Source of the DNA: Terriglobus roseus | GTDB lineage: Bacteria; Acidobacteriota; Terriglobia; Terriglobales; Acidobacteriaceae | DNA length: 64,000 bases | NCBI RefSeq assembly: GCF_900105625.1 | Contig: NZ_FNSD01000001.1 | Coordinates: 3,348,001-3,412,000 of the forward strand | Direction: 5' to 3' | Shown here: in pieces, positions 52,262-61,292 of the stretch | Layout: the number at the start of each line of letters is the position of its first letter | Numbering within the stretch: position 1 is the first letter of the stretch | Program-made: the position numbers and the translations under genes | Notes under the pieces: generated by a model | The model's input: the letters and a program-made list of their open reading frames with translations, nothing else | Databases searched by the model: none | What the model was told of the DNA's origin: nothing

Positions 52262-53515
52262 TTAGCTGGTGATGCCACTGATGACCAGGCAGGCGGGCTT
52301 TCCCTGTGCCTGGAAGGTGGAACCGTGAATCAGCACGTTCAGCGTGCCGCGGTCGTGATCGATGTGATAGCCGGTCACCGTACCGTCCTGGTTGGAGGTG
52401 TAGACCCACTGCTTGGTAGGATCTTCCACCATGCAAACGGGGCCCGCTCCAACGGCGTACGGGTTCAGGTTATTGGACTGCTGCGCCAGTACGCCGTTGC
52501 TCTGAATGGTGTAAGCGGCAATGGAGCTCTTCGGCGACGTGGTCACCGAATTGTCCTGATTCAGAACGTACAGGAACTTGCTGGACGAATCGGTATAGGT
52601 CCACACCGGTGTAACGCCCGCGACAAAGTTGTTGACGATGCCGCCGGTTACCGGCTGCAGAACGCCGCTGCTGCTGACCGTGTACTGCAGGATGCGGTTG
52701 TTCGTGCCGTCCGTCAGGTAAAGGTAGGTGCCACCGACCGTGATCGAGGTGTAGTTATACGGTACGGTCTGGCCTACAACCGGCGTATCGATTACCTGCG
52801 TGGAGTTCGCACCCACGGTCAGCTGACCGGCAGTTCCTACAGTGAGCGACGTTACCGTCTGGTCGCCGTTGACCACGATCACAGAGCCGGCCGAGGTCAC
52901 CTTGATGCGGCTGGGCGCGGGACCGGTGGCGGTGTAGGTCAGGTATGTGCCGTTCACGCGGACGGACTGGTTCTGCACCAGCGTCAGGCGGCCGGTATTG
53001 CTGTCGATCGCGAAGACAGTGACAGCGCCGCACGGAGCCGACACAAGGCCGGTCGCTGAGGTGCAGGTCGCCGTCGAAGCGGGCGAAACCTTGTCCAGAA
53101 CATAGAGGTAGGCACCGGAGGAATCCATGTCCATCCACTGCGGTGTGCCGCCCTGGGTGGCAAATGCCTGCTGGTAGGTGAGCACACCGTCGCCGCCCAC
53201 ACTGAACTGTGCAACGGAATTAACGCCGTCGTTCTGGTTCAGCACGTAGAGGTAACGGCCGCCCGGCTTCACCACGCCCATCACTGGGTTGGTGCCGCCT
53301 GAGGAGAATGGCGAGTGCACCATCTCGGTCAGGTTGCCGGAGTAGTTGTCTACCTTATATCCGGTGATGGTGTTCCCGGCGCCGTTGGTGGTGGCTTTGG
53401 CCTCCATCACCCACAGATAGCCGATGGTGCCGCCGCCGCATGAGGTCATACCCAGGGCCAGGGCACCCGATACCACACAGGCCAGAACAAACCGGCCGTT
53501 TCCGCTCAACTTCAT
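52262..53515 (-). CDS. Lactonase-fold (7-bladed propeller) lipoprotein, paralogue
   Basis: The start is the ATG at 53515 after AAGGAAAC. It gives 417 residues with a lipobox MTSC (SGALALGMTSCGGG). Blades recur as YLWVMEAK, RYLYVLNQNDGVNSVAQFSV, AYLYVLDKV, TYLYLTDGTNNRILQYTV, KFLYVLNQDNSV and WVYTSNQDGTVTGYHI. It is the same family as the downstream gene and is probably cotranscribed with it. Ligand and activity are unknown. Both lipoproteins may be envelope binding proteins rather than enzymes. A terminator lies on the far side of the upstream intergenic region. Confidence 0.84.
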   Translation of the reverse strand: MKLSGNGRFVLACVVSGALALGMTSCGGGTIGYLWVMEAKATTNGAGNTITGYKVDNYSGNLTEMVHSPFSSGGTNPVMGVVKPGGRYLYVLNQNDGVNSVAQFSVGGDGVLTYQQAFATQGGTPQWMDMDSSGAYLYVLDKVSPASTATCTSATGLVSAPCGAVTVFAIDSNTGRLTLVQNQSVRVNGTYLTYTATGPAPSRIKVTSAGSVIVVNGDQTVTSLTVGTAGQLTVGANSTQVIDTPVVGQTVPYNYTSITVGGTYLYLTDGTNNRILQYTVSSSGVLQPVTGGIVNNFVAGVTPVWTYTDSSSKFLYVLNQDNSVTTSPKSSIAAYTIQSNGVLAQQSNNLNPYAVGAGPVCMVEDPTKQWVYTSNQDGTVTGYHIDHDRGTLNVLIHGSTFQAQGKPACLVISGITS

Positions 53516-53707
53516 GTGTTTCCTTCGATTCCCACTCGGCCGCGGCGCATCGTTGACGCCACGCAGGCTCGCTGTTTCCGGGAAGTGAAATGCTCTCAAG
53601 ATTGTATGCGCCGATGCGAGATTCCGCTACCGGCGCCCGCTGGGCAGAGGTGAGGCCTGTTTTTAACGGTGGTTCCGTACCCTGTAGACGAACGTCGCCA
53701 CCAAATG

Positions 53708-53735
53708 AAAGCAGAGACCCGGAGGTCTCTGCTTT
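53708..53735 (-). terminator. Strong symmetrical terminator after the M13 peptidase gene
   Basis: A 12-bp perfect stem (AAAGCAGAGACC at 53708-53719 and complement at 53724-53735) with a CGGA loop lies 20 bases past the M13 stop. It could act in both directions because both ends carry A/T runs. The rest of 53516-53755 contains no recognisable gene. Confidence 0.87.
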
Positions 53736-53755
53736 TGTTGGATTGAAAGGGATTT

Positions 53756-55837
53756 CTACCAGACGCGGCAGGCATTCACCGGCGCCATGGGCTGTCCCTG
53801 CTTGCAGGAGAACGCTTCGGCAAACTTCGAAGAATTCTGTACCGCGCCGTTCGTCCGGAAGCGACCAGGGGAGTGCGGATCGATCTTGATGCGTCGAACC
53901 GCCTCCTGCTCCCGGGTGTTTTCGCACCACACCTGCGCAAAGCCCAGGAAGTAGCGCTGGTCCGGAGTGTAGCCATCGATGGGCTTCGACGCGTCCGGTC
54001 CGAGCTTGGCGAGTTCCTTATGCAGAGCCACGTAGGCCACCTGCAGGCCACCGTTATCCGCAGTGTTCTCGCCCAGGGTCAGCTTGCCATTCAGCTTCTG
54101 TCCAGGGACGGGCTCGAAGTTCCCGTACTCATTGACTTCGCACGCAGTCCGCTTATCGAACTCCGCCTTGTCTTCCTTGGTCCACCACATCCGCACATTG
54201 CCCTGCGGATCGTACTGGCTGCCCTCGTCGTCGAAGCCGTGCGTCATCTCGTGGCCGATGACCACACCAATCGCGCCGAAGTTTACGGCAGGATCGATCT
54301 TGAAGTCATAGAACGGCGGCTGCAGAATGCCAGCGGGGAAGTTGATGTCATTGTTCGACGGATCGTAGTAGGCGTTCACCGTGGGCGGTGTCATGCCCCA
54401 CTCCTTCTCATTGACCGGCTTGCCGATCTTTGCCAGGTCGCGGCGATCGTTGAAGACGGCGACCCGCTCGGCGTTGCCGACACGGTCGTCACGCTTCACT
54501 GCAATGGAGCTGTAGTCGCGCCACGTCTCCGGATAGCCGATCTTGTCGCGGAAGGCCCTTAGCTTCTTCTGCGCTTCGACGCGTGTGGTCGGGCTCATCC
54601 AGTCGAGACCCTCGATGTCCTCGCCAAGCGCGGCTTCCAGTTGGTGTACCAGTTCCTGCATGTTGGCCTTGGCGGCAGGCGTGAAGTTCTTCGCCACCCA
54701 ATCCTGTCCAACGGCTTCACCCAGTGCGCGGTCGGTCGCCTGTGTGCAACGCTTCCAGCGCGGCGCCTGCTCCTTCTGGCCGGAGAGTGTGCCGTTGAAG
54801 AACGCGAAATTCTCCTGGTCAAACGGTGTGGAGAGATTCCCGGCAGCGCCATGCAGCACATGCCAGCGCATGTAGCTTTTCAGATCTGCAACGGAGGCGC
54901 TCTGGATCTCCGCATTCATCGCGGTGAAGTAACCCGGCGTCGCAACGTTCAGCGTGGTCACCGGCGTGCGGATGGAGCTGAAGTAGTCCGCCCAACGATA
55001 CGCAGGAGTACTTGCCTGTAGATCGGCCAGCGTCTTGACGTGGTAGACATTGGCAGGGTCGCGCATTTCCACGCGGGGGAGTGAACTCTTTGCCAGCGCC
55101 GTCTCAATGCGCATGACAGCCTGCGTCTCGGTGGCGGCCTGCTCCGGTGTGTCACCCAGCAACGTGAACATCTTGGTCACATGCGCAATGTACTTCTCGC
55201 GAATGCCCTTCATGCGGTCATCGTCCTGCAGATAGTAATCGCGGTCGGGCAGTGTCAGGCCGCCCTGAAAGACTGCGGGGATCTGCTTCTGGCTGTCCTT
55301 CTGATCCTGTTCGGATCCGAAGTTGTAGAACAGGCCGATGCCGTGCTGATCTTCCAGCGTTCCAAGCAGCTTCGATAGCGTGGCCTTGTCCGTCCATGCG
55401 CCAATCTTGTCCAGGGCGGGCTGAATGGGCTTGGCACCCAGGCGATCGGCCAGGCTGTCGTCCATGCATGCGGCGAAGTAGTTACCGTACTTGGTCTGCA
55501 GCGGTGTCGCCGGCTTGTCCGCAGCCTGCTGCAGCAACGTGTAGATGCTGTACAGGTTGTGCTCACCCAGCTCGTCGAACCGGCCCCAGCGAGTCTTGTC
55601 CGCGGGAATGGGATTGTTCTTGCGCCAGTTGCCGCATGCATACGCGTAGAAATCCGTGCACGGATCCGCGGTCTTATCGATTGCGGTCAGATCCATGGAG
55701 ACGCCGCTCTTTGGGACGGTGATCGTCGGGCTCTGGCCGTCCAGCGCGAGCGTCATCTGTTGGGCGCGTGCGGAGAACGGTGCGGCGAAGGTAAGCACAG
55801 CGGCTGCTGCCAAAGCAGAGCGAAGAATCCGATTCAT
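53756..55837 (-). CDS. M13-family (neprilysin-like) zinc metallopeptidase
   Basis: The 693-residue exported endopeptidase has a signal peptide (RSALAAAAVLTFAAPFSARAQ). The M13 N-domain starts at DPCTDFYAYACGNWRKNNPIPADKTRWGRFDEL. The catalytic domain has VNAYYDPSNNDINFPAGILQPPFYD, then VIGHEMTHGFDDEGSQYDPQG with the HEMTH zinc site at about residue 528. ENTADNGGLQVAY (third ligand Glu and Asp) and a terminal CRVW with the conserved final Cys-Arg-x-Trp follow. It cleaves small to medium peptides in the periplasm or outside. Length and motifs are complete. Confidence 0.94.
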   Translation of the reverse strand: MNRILRSALAAAAVLTFAAPFSARAQQMTLALDGQSPTITVPKSGVSMDLTAIDKTADPCTDFYAYACGNWRKNNPIPADKTRWGRFDELGEHNLYSIYTLLQQAADKPATPLQTKYGNYFAACMDDSLADRLGAKPIQPALDKIGAWTDKATLSKLLGTLEDQHGIGLFYNFGSEQDQKDSQKQIPAVFQGGLTLPDRDYYLQDDDRMKGIREKYIAHVTKMFTLLGDTPEQAATETQAVMRIETALAKSSLPRVEMRDPANVYHVKTLADLQASTPAYRWADYFSSIRTPVTTLNVATPGYFTAMNAEIQSASVADLKSYMRWHVLHGAAGNLSTPFDQENFAFFNGTLSGQKEQAPRWKRCTQATDRALGEAVGQDWVAKNFTPAAKANMQELVHQLEAALGEDIEGLDWMSPTTRVEAQKKLRAFRDKIGYPETWRDYSSIAVKRDDRVGNAERVAVFNDRRDLAKIGKPVNEKEWGMTPPTVNAYYDPSNNDINFPAGILQPPFYDFKIDPAVNFGAIGVVIGHEMTHGFDDEGSQYDPQGNVRMWWTKEDKAEFDKRTACEVNEYGNFEPVPGQKLNGKLTLGENTADNGGLQVAYVALHKELAKLGPDASKPIDGYTPDQRYFLGFAQVWCENTREQEAVRRIKIDPHSPGRFRTNGAVQNSSKFAEAFSCKQGQPMAPVNACRVW

Positions 55838-56114
55838 AGGTCAGGGGTCCCTTGGGTATTCACAAGCAGACTCGGCGTGCGCGCGAGCCAGCTTCTGGAA
55901 ACAATGTAGAAGAAATTGCTGAAGCCGTTACAGAGAATCTTCATGCGTCAGGTCCTGGCGCGAAGTGGACCGGTCCCGTTCTGGTCTGTAAGCCCTATTC
56001 TGCGGTCACGGCAAAGGGTTGGAAGTCGCTCGCCGCAAGTGGCCTTTCACCCCGAGTTCGCAACCCGAGTGCAAGATCGCTTAGGATGACGGTGTTTCCT
56101 GTGAGGACCTTTGA

Positions 56115-57467
56115 ATGCCGTTGAATCGCCGAAGCTTTCTGAAGCACGCTGGACTTGCCGCTGCTGCAACCCGTTTTCCTTTGATGGCGCTTGCGCAGGA
56201 GCAGCGTCGTATTAGCCCGAATGACACCATTCAGATTGCGCTCATCGGTGCCGGTGGTCGTGGCCAGTCCATCACGCGGAACGCATTGACACTGCCCGGC
56301 GTCAAGCTACTGGCTGTGGCGGACTGCTATGACGGTCGCCTGGCGCACTCGAAGGAGATCTTCGGTGCGGACGTGATGACGACTCGCGACTACAAAGAGA
56401 TCCTTGCGCGCAAGGACATTGACGCAGTTGTGATCGCCACGCCCGACCACTGGCATCGCCAGACCGCGCTGGATGCGATGGCTGCGGGCAAGGACGTCTA
56501 CTGCGAGAAGCCCATGATTCATGAGTACGCCGATGGGCCGCTGATGATCGAGGGCGCGAAGAAGCACAGCCGCATCCTGCAGGTCGGTTCGCAGCGTGTC
56601 TCGAACATTGCGTATGTGAAGGCGAAGGAGCTGCTCGCCTCCGGTGCGATCGGCAAGCTGAATATGGTGCAGGCACACTGGGATCGCAACAGCGCACAGG
56701 GCGCGTGGGAGTACACGGTGCCACTGGATGCGAACACGCAGACGTGTGACTGGCCACGCTTTGAAGGCTCTGCTCCAAAGCATGCGTGGGACCCGGAACG
56801 CTTCTTCCAATGGCGTAAGTATAAGGACTATGGCACTGGCGTTGCCGGCGACCTGTTCGTCCACCTGTTCAGCGGCACGCACTTCATTACTGGATCGCAT
56901 GGACCCACAAAGGCTTACGCGACGGGCGGCCTGCGCTTCTGGAATGACGGCCGCGATGTACCGGACGTTCTGCTGGGTCTCTTCGACTACAGCGGTCCCG
57001 GCGGTGACTGGAACCTGGAACTTCGGGTGAACTTTGTCGACGGTGGCGCAGAAGGTGAAGGCTTCACCTTCACGGGCTCCGAAGGCACGCTTGAGATCAA
57101 CTCAAAGGGCCTGATCCTGAACCGTGTTCCGCGTGAGAAGGGACCTGGCATGTCCATCGAAAGCTTCACACTCGATATGCAGAAGCGGCTCCGGCAGGAC
57201 TACTTACAGAAGCATCCGGAAGATACACGCCTGCAGTTGAACACCATCACGGATAACGCGACGGAGACTTACCTGTTACCCGGTGGCTACAACGATGTCG
57301 TCGATCACTTCCGTAACTTCTTCAGCAGCATGCGTACGCGTCAGGAGCCTGTGGAAGACGCAACCTTTGGATACCGTGCGGCCGGCGCTGCGCTGCTGTG
57401 CCTGCAGAGTATGGAAAAGGGCACTGCAGTCCGTTGGGATCCGGAAGCCATGAAGCTGAAGGCATAA
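56115..57467 (+). CDS. Tat-exported Gfo/Idh/MocA-family oxidoreductase
   Basis: The 450-residue protein has a twin-arginine signal (NRRSFLKHAGLAAAATRFPLMALAQ). A Rossmann domain follows (IQIALIGAGGRGQSITRNAL...LLAVADCYDGRLAHSKEIF), then DAVVIATPDHWHRQTALDAMAAGKDVYCEKPM with the EKP motif. The substrate domain includes GVAGDLFVHLFSGTHFI and a late YNDVVDHFRNFF. Secreted members of this group use tightly bound NAD(P) and act on glycans or sugars in the periplasm. The substrate is unknown. It diverges from the M13 gene over 277 bp that contain no other gene. Confidence 0.9.
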   Translation: MPLNRRSFLKHAGLAAAATRFPLMALAQEQRRISPNDTIQIALIGAGGRGQSITRNALTLPGVKLLAVADCYDGRLAHSKEIFGADVMTTRDYKEILARKDIDAVVIATPDHWHRQTALDAMAAGKDVYCEKPMIHEYADGPLMIEGAKKHSRILQVGSQRVSNIAYVKAKELLASGAIGKLNMVQAHWDRNSAQGAWEYTVPLDANTQTCDWPRFEGSAPKHAWDPERFFQWRKYKDYGTGVAGDLFVHLFSGTHFITGSHGPTKAYATGGLRFWNDGRDVPDVLLGLFDYSGPGGDWNLELRVNFVDGGAEGEGFTFTGSEGTLEINSKGLILNRVPREKGPGMSIESFTLDMQKRLRQDYLQKHPEDTRLQLNTITDNATETYLLPGGYNDVVDHFRNFFSSMRTRQEPVEDATFGYRAAGAALLCLQSMEKGTAVRWDPEAMKLKA

Positions 57468-57863
57468 GTAAGCACTTGCTGGGCAGGAGCGCTTGAGCAG
57501 CTAACATCCGCTCGCGCTCGTGTTCGGTCTGTCTATTTCTCTTCCTTATATTCTCCGCTTGTCTTCCGCTGCATCGTCGGCGGATGCTATGTGAGTTGAC
57601 TTACTTAGTCAGCATGGGCGGCATGATGCTTCTTGATAACAGCAATCTATGTCGCATTAGTCGCAGGTTATTGCAGTATGTCGTGTCTTGTCGCGACTTA
57701 CTCCTTCGTCTCGTGAATATTGCTATTTACGGAAGAGGGACTTAGGACCAATGGGTGTTGTGCCGCAGTGGCGGAAGTGCGATGCTCGCCTTTCTTCATC
57801 CACTGATCTACGGCCCGGAGCCAGCCAAGGCTCTCGCGTTCCCCTTTTCTTTGAGGTCGCTCG
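57468..57863. other. Gene-free 396-bp leader region upstream of the S53 peptidase
   Basis: I see no supported ORF, RNA gene or terminator here. The sequence is lower in GC than its neighbours and contains several GTCGC/TCGCGAC words around 57650-57700. They may be part of a regulatory leader. No strong sigma-70 promoter was found by eye. Confidence 0.5.
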
Positions 57864-59657
57864 ATGATTCGTTCGCGTATTGCAGGTTCTGTTTCTGCCC
57901 TTGCCATTGCTGCCACACTTACTACGACTCTGTATGCTGCCGACAAGGCTGTGGACAATGGCCGCGTGTCCGCAAGCCAGAATGTGTCATTCAATGTCTA
58001 TCTGCCATTGCAGAATCGCAGCGCTCTGGATGCGCAGATCGCTTCGCTGCATGACTCCTCCTCCGCGCAATACCATCACTGGCTGACGCCTGAGCAGTTC
58101 GCGGCGAAGTTCGCACCCAGTGCTGCGCAGATCGCCGCAGTGCAGCAGCAGCTTGCCTCGCATGGACTGACAGTGACCGCAGCAGGACCGCAGCGGCTGC
58201 AGGTAAGCGGATCCGCTTCGGCCGTAGAATCGGCACTGCAAACGACGCTGCATAAAGGCACCTTCAAGGACGGACACACTGCAGTCATGGCGGCTTCCAA
58301 GCCGGTAACGACCGGCGCGCTGGCAGAGCAGGGAGCTGTCATCAGCGGACTCTCCGGCTTTGTGCGTATGCGTTCCTTCGCACATAAGGCCGCCTCGGTC
58401 ACGCCCAGCAACCGTTACAGCGCTACGGGCGCTTACTGGTTCACTGACCTGAAGCAGGCGTATAACTGGCCGTCTTACACCACTTACACGGGCAAGGGAA
58501 CAACCATCGGCATCCTGATGACGGGTGACTACAATCCGTCGGACATGACGCTGTACTTCAGCCACGAAAAGCTGGCCACGCCGAAGTTCTCCACGGTACA
58601 GATCAACGGCGGCGCACCGTACGACCCCAACGGATCGTTCGAGACACACCTGGATCTGCAGCAGAGCGGTGGCATGGCACCCAACGCCAAGATCATCCTG
58701 TACAACCTGCCCGACCTGTCGGATGACAACATCATCGCGGGCTTGTCGAAGATCGTGAATGACAACAAGGCAGACGTGGTCAGCATGTCGTTCGGCGGAC
58801 CAGAGATCTTCTACACCGCGGCTTACAACGACGGCACCGACTACACCTACCTGATCAAGCAGGAGAACGACCTGATGGCGCAGGGCAATGCGCAGGGCAT
58901 CACCTTCATTGCCAGCTCCGGCGACGCGGGTGCTCTGACGGCGTTCCCGCCGGCTTGCTTCGATGGCGTGCCAAACTGCGGATCGGCGCTGCCATCGGCA
59001 TCGTTCCCTGCGTCAAGCCCGAACGTAGTTGGCGTGGGCGGCACGAACCTGGTGACAACCTACACGTCCAGCACCGACCTCAACTCCGCTTACGTCCGTG
59101 AGTCGGCGTACGCAGATCCACTGACCGGCGACATCTTCTACGGCACGTCGTCGACGGGTCAGTACTGGGGCTCGGGCGGCGGCGACAGCATCATCTTCAA
59201 GAAGCCGCTCTTCCAGGCGCTCACCAACACCGGGAATGCCAAGTTCCGCACGGTGCCGGACGTCGCACTGCACATGGGTGGCTGCCCGGCGGGCACCATC
59301 TCCTGCGGTGCAGATGACAGCGCCGACATCCTGACCATCGATGGCATCAACTACGGCGTCATCGGCACCAGCGCATCGGCTCCTGACTTCGCTGGCTTGA
59401 CCGCGCTCGCCGTGCAGCGCTTCGGCACACGCCTTGGCAATGAGAACTATTACCTGTACGCGCTGGCGCTGTCACAGGAGATCGGCCTGACGAAGAACGT
59501 CTTCCACCAGGGCATCCCCGGCTTCAACGGCCTGTACTACACCACGCCGAAGGGCTACAACCGGGTGCTGGGCAACGGAACTGTCTCCGCAAAAGACTTC
59601 CTGCTCGCACCATTCGTACCGTCCGCAGGCAAGCCGCAGACGCCCAGCAATCCGTAG
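57864..59657 (+). CDS. S53-family serine-carboxyl peptidase (sedolisin/kumamolisin type)
   Basis: The 597-residue exported proenzyme has a signal peptide (IAGSVSALAIAATLTTTLYA). The pro-domain is at about 25-185, with VYLPLQNRSALDAQIASLHD, SAQYHHWLTPEQFAAKFAPS and LTVTAAGPQRLQVSGSASAVESAL. The subtilisin-like catalytic domain has Glu260 and Asp264 in ETHLDLQQ, the oxyanion SSGDAGA, and Ser503 in IGTSASAPDFAGLTALAVQ. The calcium site near the C-terminus is not obvious. Sedolisins work in acid, which suits an acidophilic soil organism. It lies alone after a 396-bp leader. Confidence 0.93.
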   Translation: MIRSRIAGSVSALAIAATLTTTLYAADKAVDNGRVSASQNVSFNVYLPLQNRSALDAQIASLHDSSSAQYHHWLTPEQFAAKFAPSAAQIAAVQQQLASHGLTVTAAGPQRLQVSGSASAVESALQTTLHKGTFKDGHTAVMAASKPVTTGALAEQGAVISGLSGFVRMRSFAHKAASVTPSNRYSATGAYWFTDLKQAYNWPSYTTYTGKGTTIGILMTGDYNPSDMTLYFSHEKLATPKFSTVQINGGAPYDPNGSFETHLDLQQSGGMAPNAKIILYNLPDLSDDNIIAGLSKIVNDNKADVVSMSFGGPEIFYTAAYNDGTDYTYLIKQENDLMAQGNAQGITFIASSGDAGALTAFPPACFDGVPNCGSALPSASFPASSPNVVGVGGTNLVTTYTSSTDLNSAYVRESAYADPLTGDIFYGTSSTGQYWGSGGGDSIIFKKPLFQALTNTGNAKFRTVPDVALHMGGCPAGTISCGADDSADILTIDGINYGVIGTSASAPDFAGLTALAVQRFGTRLGNENYYLYALALSQEIGLTKNVFHQGIPGFNGLYYTTPKGYNRVLGNGTVSAKDFLLAPFVPSAGKPQTPSNP

Positions 59658-59676
59658 AAGCTAACCCTCCCCCCTC

Positions 59677-59780
59677 CCCCTTTGTTTTCGTAAAAATTAG
59701 AAAACAAAGGGGTTGACGTTTCCCGAAACGGCAAAAATTAGATTCGAAACGACTTACAGGCAAAAATTAGAAAACAAAGG
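59677..59780. repeat. AAAAATTAGAAAACAAAGG direct repeats with flanking hairpin
   Basis: The 19-mer AAAAATTAGAAAACAAAGG occurs at 59692-59710 and 59762-59780, with a partial copy (CAAAAATTAGA) at 59732-59742. A 13-bp perfect inverted repeat (CCCCTTTGTTTTC at 59677-59689, complement at 59700-59712) overlaps the first copy. The A-rich composition contrasts strongly with the surroundings. No ORF is present. Confidence 0.78.
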
Positions 59781-59784
59781 ACTT

Positions 59785-59820
59785 AGCGCGCCGCGATATT
59801 CGCGGCGCGCTCTGTTTTGT
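59785..59820 (+). terminator. Strong GC-rich hairpin terminator after the S53 peptidase
   Basis: A 12-bp perfect stem (AGCGCGCCGCGA, 59785-59796, with complement at 59800-59811) and 3-base loop is followed by CTGTTTTGTT. It lies 128 bp after the S53 stop. Bases 59821-59973 hold no recognisable feature. Confidence 0.85.
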
Positions 59821-59973
59821 TCCGGATGTTTTCGGGGCTATTTCTATTTTGGTGAATTCGCGGAAGTAGACGGCCAACAAAGTTTGAGGTGTAAGTGACG
59901 CTGGAACTATGACTTAGTGAAGACCGGCCGGCTTTGGGGGCTTGACAGGTGGATTGGCGTTGACCGGATGGTT

Positions 59974-60417
59974 TCAGCTGTTCGGACTTTCGCGTAGTCC
60001 ACGCCTTCCCAACCACCACCCGATGACGGTGACTGAAGCAAACAGCGCTACGACGAAGAGGTTGGGGTAGACGATCGCTCCTGCCCATCGCGGTTCGTGC
60101 CCGGGCGGGCCTGCCCAGTAGGAGCTGACGGGGAGAAGCGACGGCACGTAGAAGAACGGGAGCCAGTACGACAGCGAGATGAGGGCGGCTGCGGTGAAGG
60201 CGATGAAGGGTTCTGTTGAGGGGCGCCAGAGCAGCCAGGTGGCGACGCTGGCGACCCCGGCAAAGAGAAAGAGGAGGATGGCTGCGTGGTAGCGCGCGTG
60301 CGGGTGCCAGAGTGGATTGAGGAGATGGTTGGCGCTCCAGTCCAGAAGGAACGACATCAGTGCACCACCCATGAGGACAAAGGTGAGAAGTAGTCTGCCG
60401 AGCCGGACGCTGTTCAT
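59974..60417 (-). CDS. Small integral membrane protein, unknown
   Basis: The 147-residue protein has four membrane segments: LLLTFVLMGGALMSFLLDW, AILLFLFAGVASVATWLLW, FIAFTAAALISLSYWLPFFYV and LFVVALFASVTVIGWWLG. A strong GGAGAG ribosome site precedes the ATG at 60417. I recognise no enzymatic motif; HPHARYH in the first loop holds three histidines. It diverges from a TetR gene across a perfect palindrome, so it is the probable regulated target of that repressor. Confidence 0.75.
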   Translation of the reverse strand: MNSVRLGRLLLTFVLMGGALMSFLLDWSANHLLNPLWHPHARYHAAILLFLFAGVASVATWLLWRPSTEPFIAFTAAALISLSYWLPFFYVPSLLPVSSYWAGPPGHEPRWAGAIVYPNLFVVALFASVTVIGWWLGRRGLRESPNS

Positions 60418-60447
60418 GTCGACTCTCCTTTGCAGATCTTCTATATG

Positions 60448-60461
60448 AGTGAGCGCTCACT
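60448..60461. promoter_or_regulatory. Palindromic operator for the divergent TetR-type regulator
   Basis: AGTGAGCGCTCACT at 60448-60461 is a perfect 14-bp palindrome. It is centred 37 bp upstream of the membrane protein gene start and about 50 bp upstream of the tetR start. This GAGCGCTC-type site is typical of TetR-family operators. It would let the regulator control both genes. Confidence 0.68.
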
Positions 60462-60503
60462 ATGCAATCATCTTTTTGAGGATCACGGGAAAGCAGGCTG
60501 GAT

Positions 60504-61103
60504 GTGACGACAGTTCCGAAGGGGCGGCCCAATCGTAAGGCGCTGATTGTTGAGGCGGCGGAGACGCTGTTGCGGGATCGCGGCCTGGGCGGGGTCACGA
60601 CGCGCGCCGTGGCGGAGGCGGTGCCGTGTTCGGAGGGGGCGATCTATGTGCATTTTGAAGACCGGTTCGCACTGATCCTGGAGGTGTTGCACGCCAGCCT
60701 GCCCGAGATGCTGGTTCCGCTGCATGCCCTACAAGGGAAGGTGGGAAAGGGAACGCCGGAAAAGAATCTGGTTACGGCCGTGGAGGGATTACTGCGCTTC
60801 CATGGCCGCGTGGCTACGATGCTGTGTTCGCTGATGACAGAGCCGAAGCTGCTGGAACGGTTTCGGAGCTCACTGGAAGAGGGCGGGAAGGGGCCGGATC
60901 GCGGGATTCTGACGCTGACGAACTACATTGCGGAAGAGCAGCGGCTTGGGCGGATTGGAGCGGATGTAGATGCGAAGATGGCGGCGAGTTCGCTGATGGC
61001 GGGTTCGTTCTTTCATCAGTTCACGCAGGGGCTGCTTGGGGTGGGAGGGAAGATGAATTCGCGGAGGCTGGTGCGGTTCGCGATCTCGGCTTCGGGGAAG
61101 TAA
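60504..61103 (+). CDS. TetR/AcrR-family transcriptional repressor
   Basis: The 199-residue protein has a GTG start at 60504. Its N-terminal HTH is RKALIVEAAETLLRDRGLGGVTTRAVAEAVPCSEGAIYVHFEDRFALILEVL, the standard TetR DNA-binding region. The C-terminal ligand domain is helical (VEGLLRFHGRVATMLCSLMTEPKLLERF) and otherwise unassignable. It diverges from the membrane protein gene, with a palindromic operator between them, so autoregulation plus control of that gene is likely. The inducer is unknown. Confidence 0.87.
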   Translation: MTTVPKGRPNRKALIVEAAETLLRDRGLGGVTTRAVAEAVPCSEGAIYVHFEDRFALILEVLHASLPEMLVPLHALQGKVGKGTPEKNLVTAVEGLLRFHGRVATMLCSLMTEPKLLERFRSSLEEGGKGPDRGILTLTNYIAEEQRLGRIGADVDAKMAASSLMAGSFFHQFTQGLLGVGGKMNSRRLVRFAISASGK

Positions 61104-61208
61104 TTTGCGGCGGGTGGACACTGCACCTTGCGTCCGTAGGATGATTGTTCTTGCAAGCGAAGGCCCAAAGCAACGTACCAGGGTGGATCGGTGAGGAGTT
61201 TCTCTGTC

Positions 61209-61292
61209 GCGGGCCTACAGCCCGCAGTTCCTCTTCCTGCATTTGACCCAGGGCTTTGCCCTGGGCTGGGAAGTCGCGCACCTTCAGTGCGC
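61209..61292. repeat. Cluster of three tandem GC-rich hairpins
   Basis: Three perfect hairpins sit in 84 bp: GCGGGC/GCCCGC (61209-61225), CCCAGGGC/GCCCTGGG (61247-61265) and GCGCAC/GTGCGC (61276-61292). The layout looks like a dispersed REP-like element; only one copy is in this window. It marks the border between the TetR gene and the lower-GC retron-like locus. Bases 61293-61599 hold one more inverted repeat (GAGCCTCG 61542-61549 with CGAGGCTC 61589-61596) just past the reverse transcriptase stop, and no supported gene. Confidence 0.75.
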
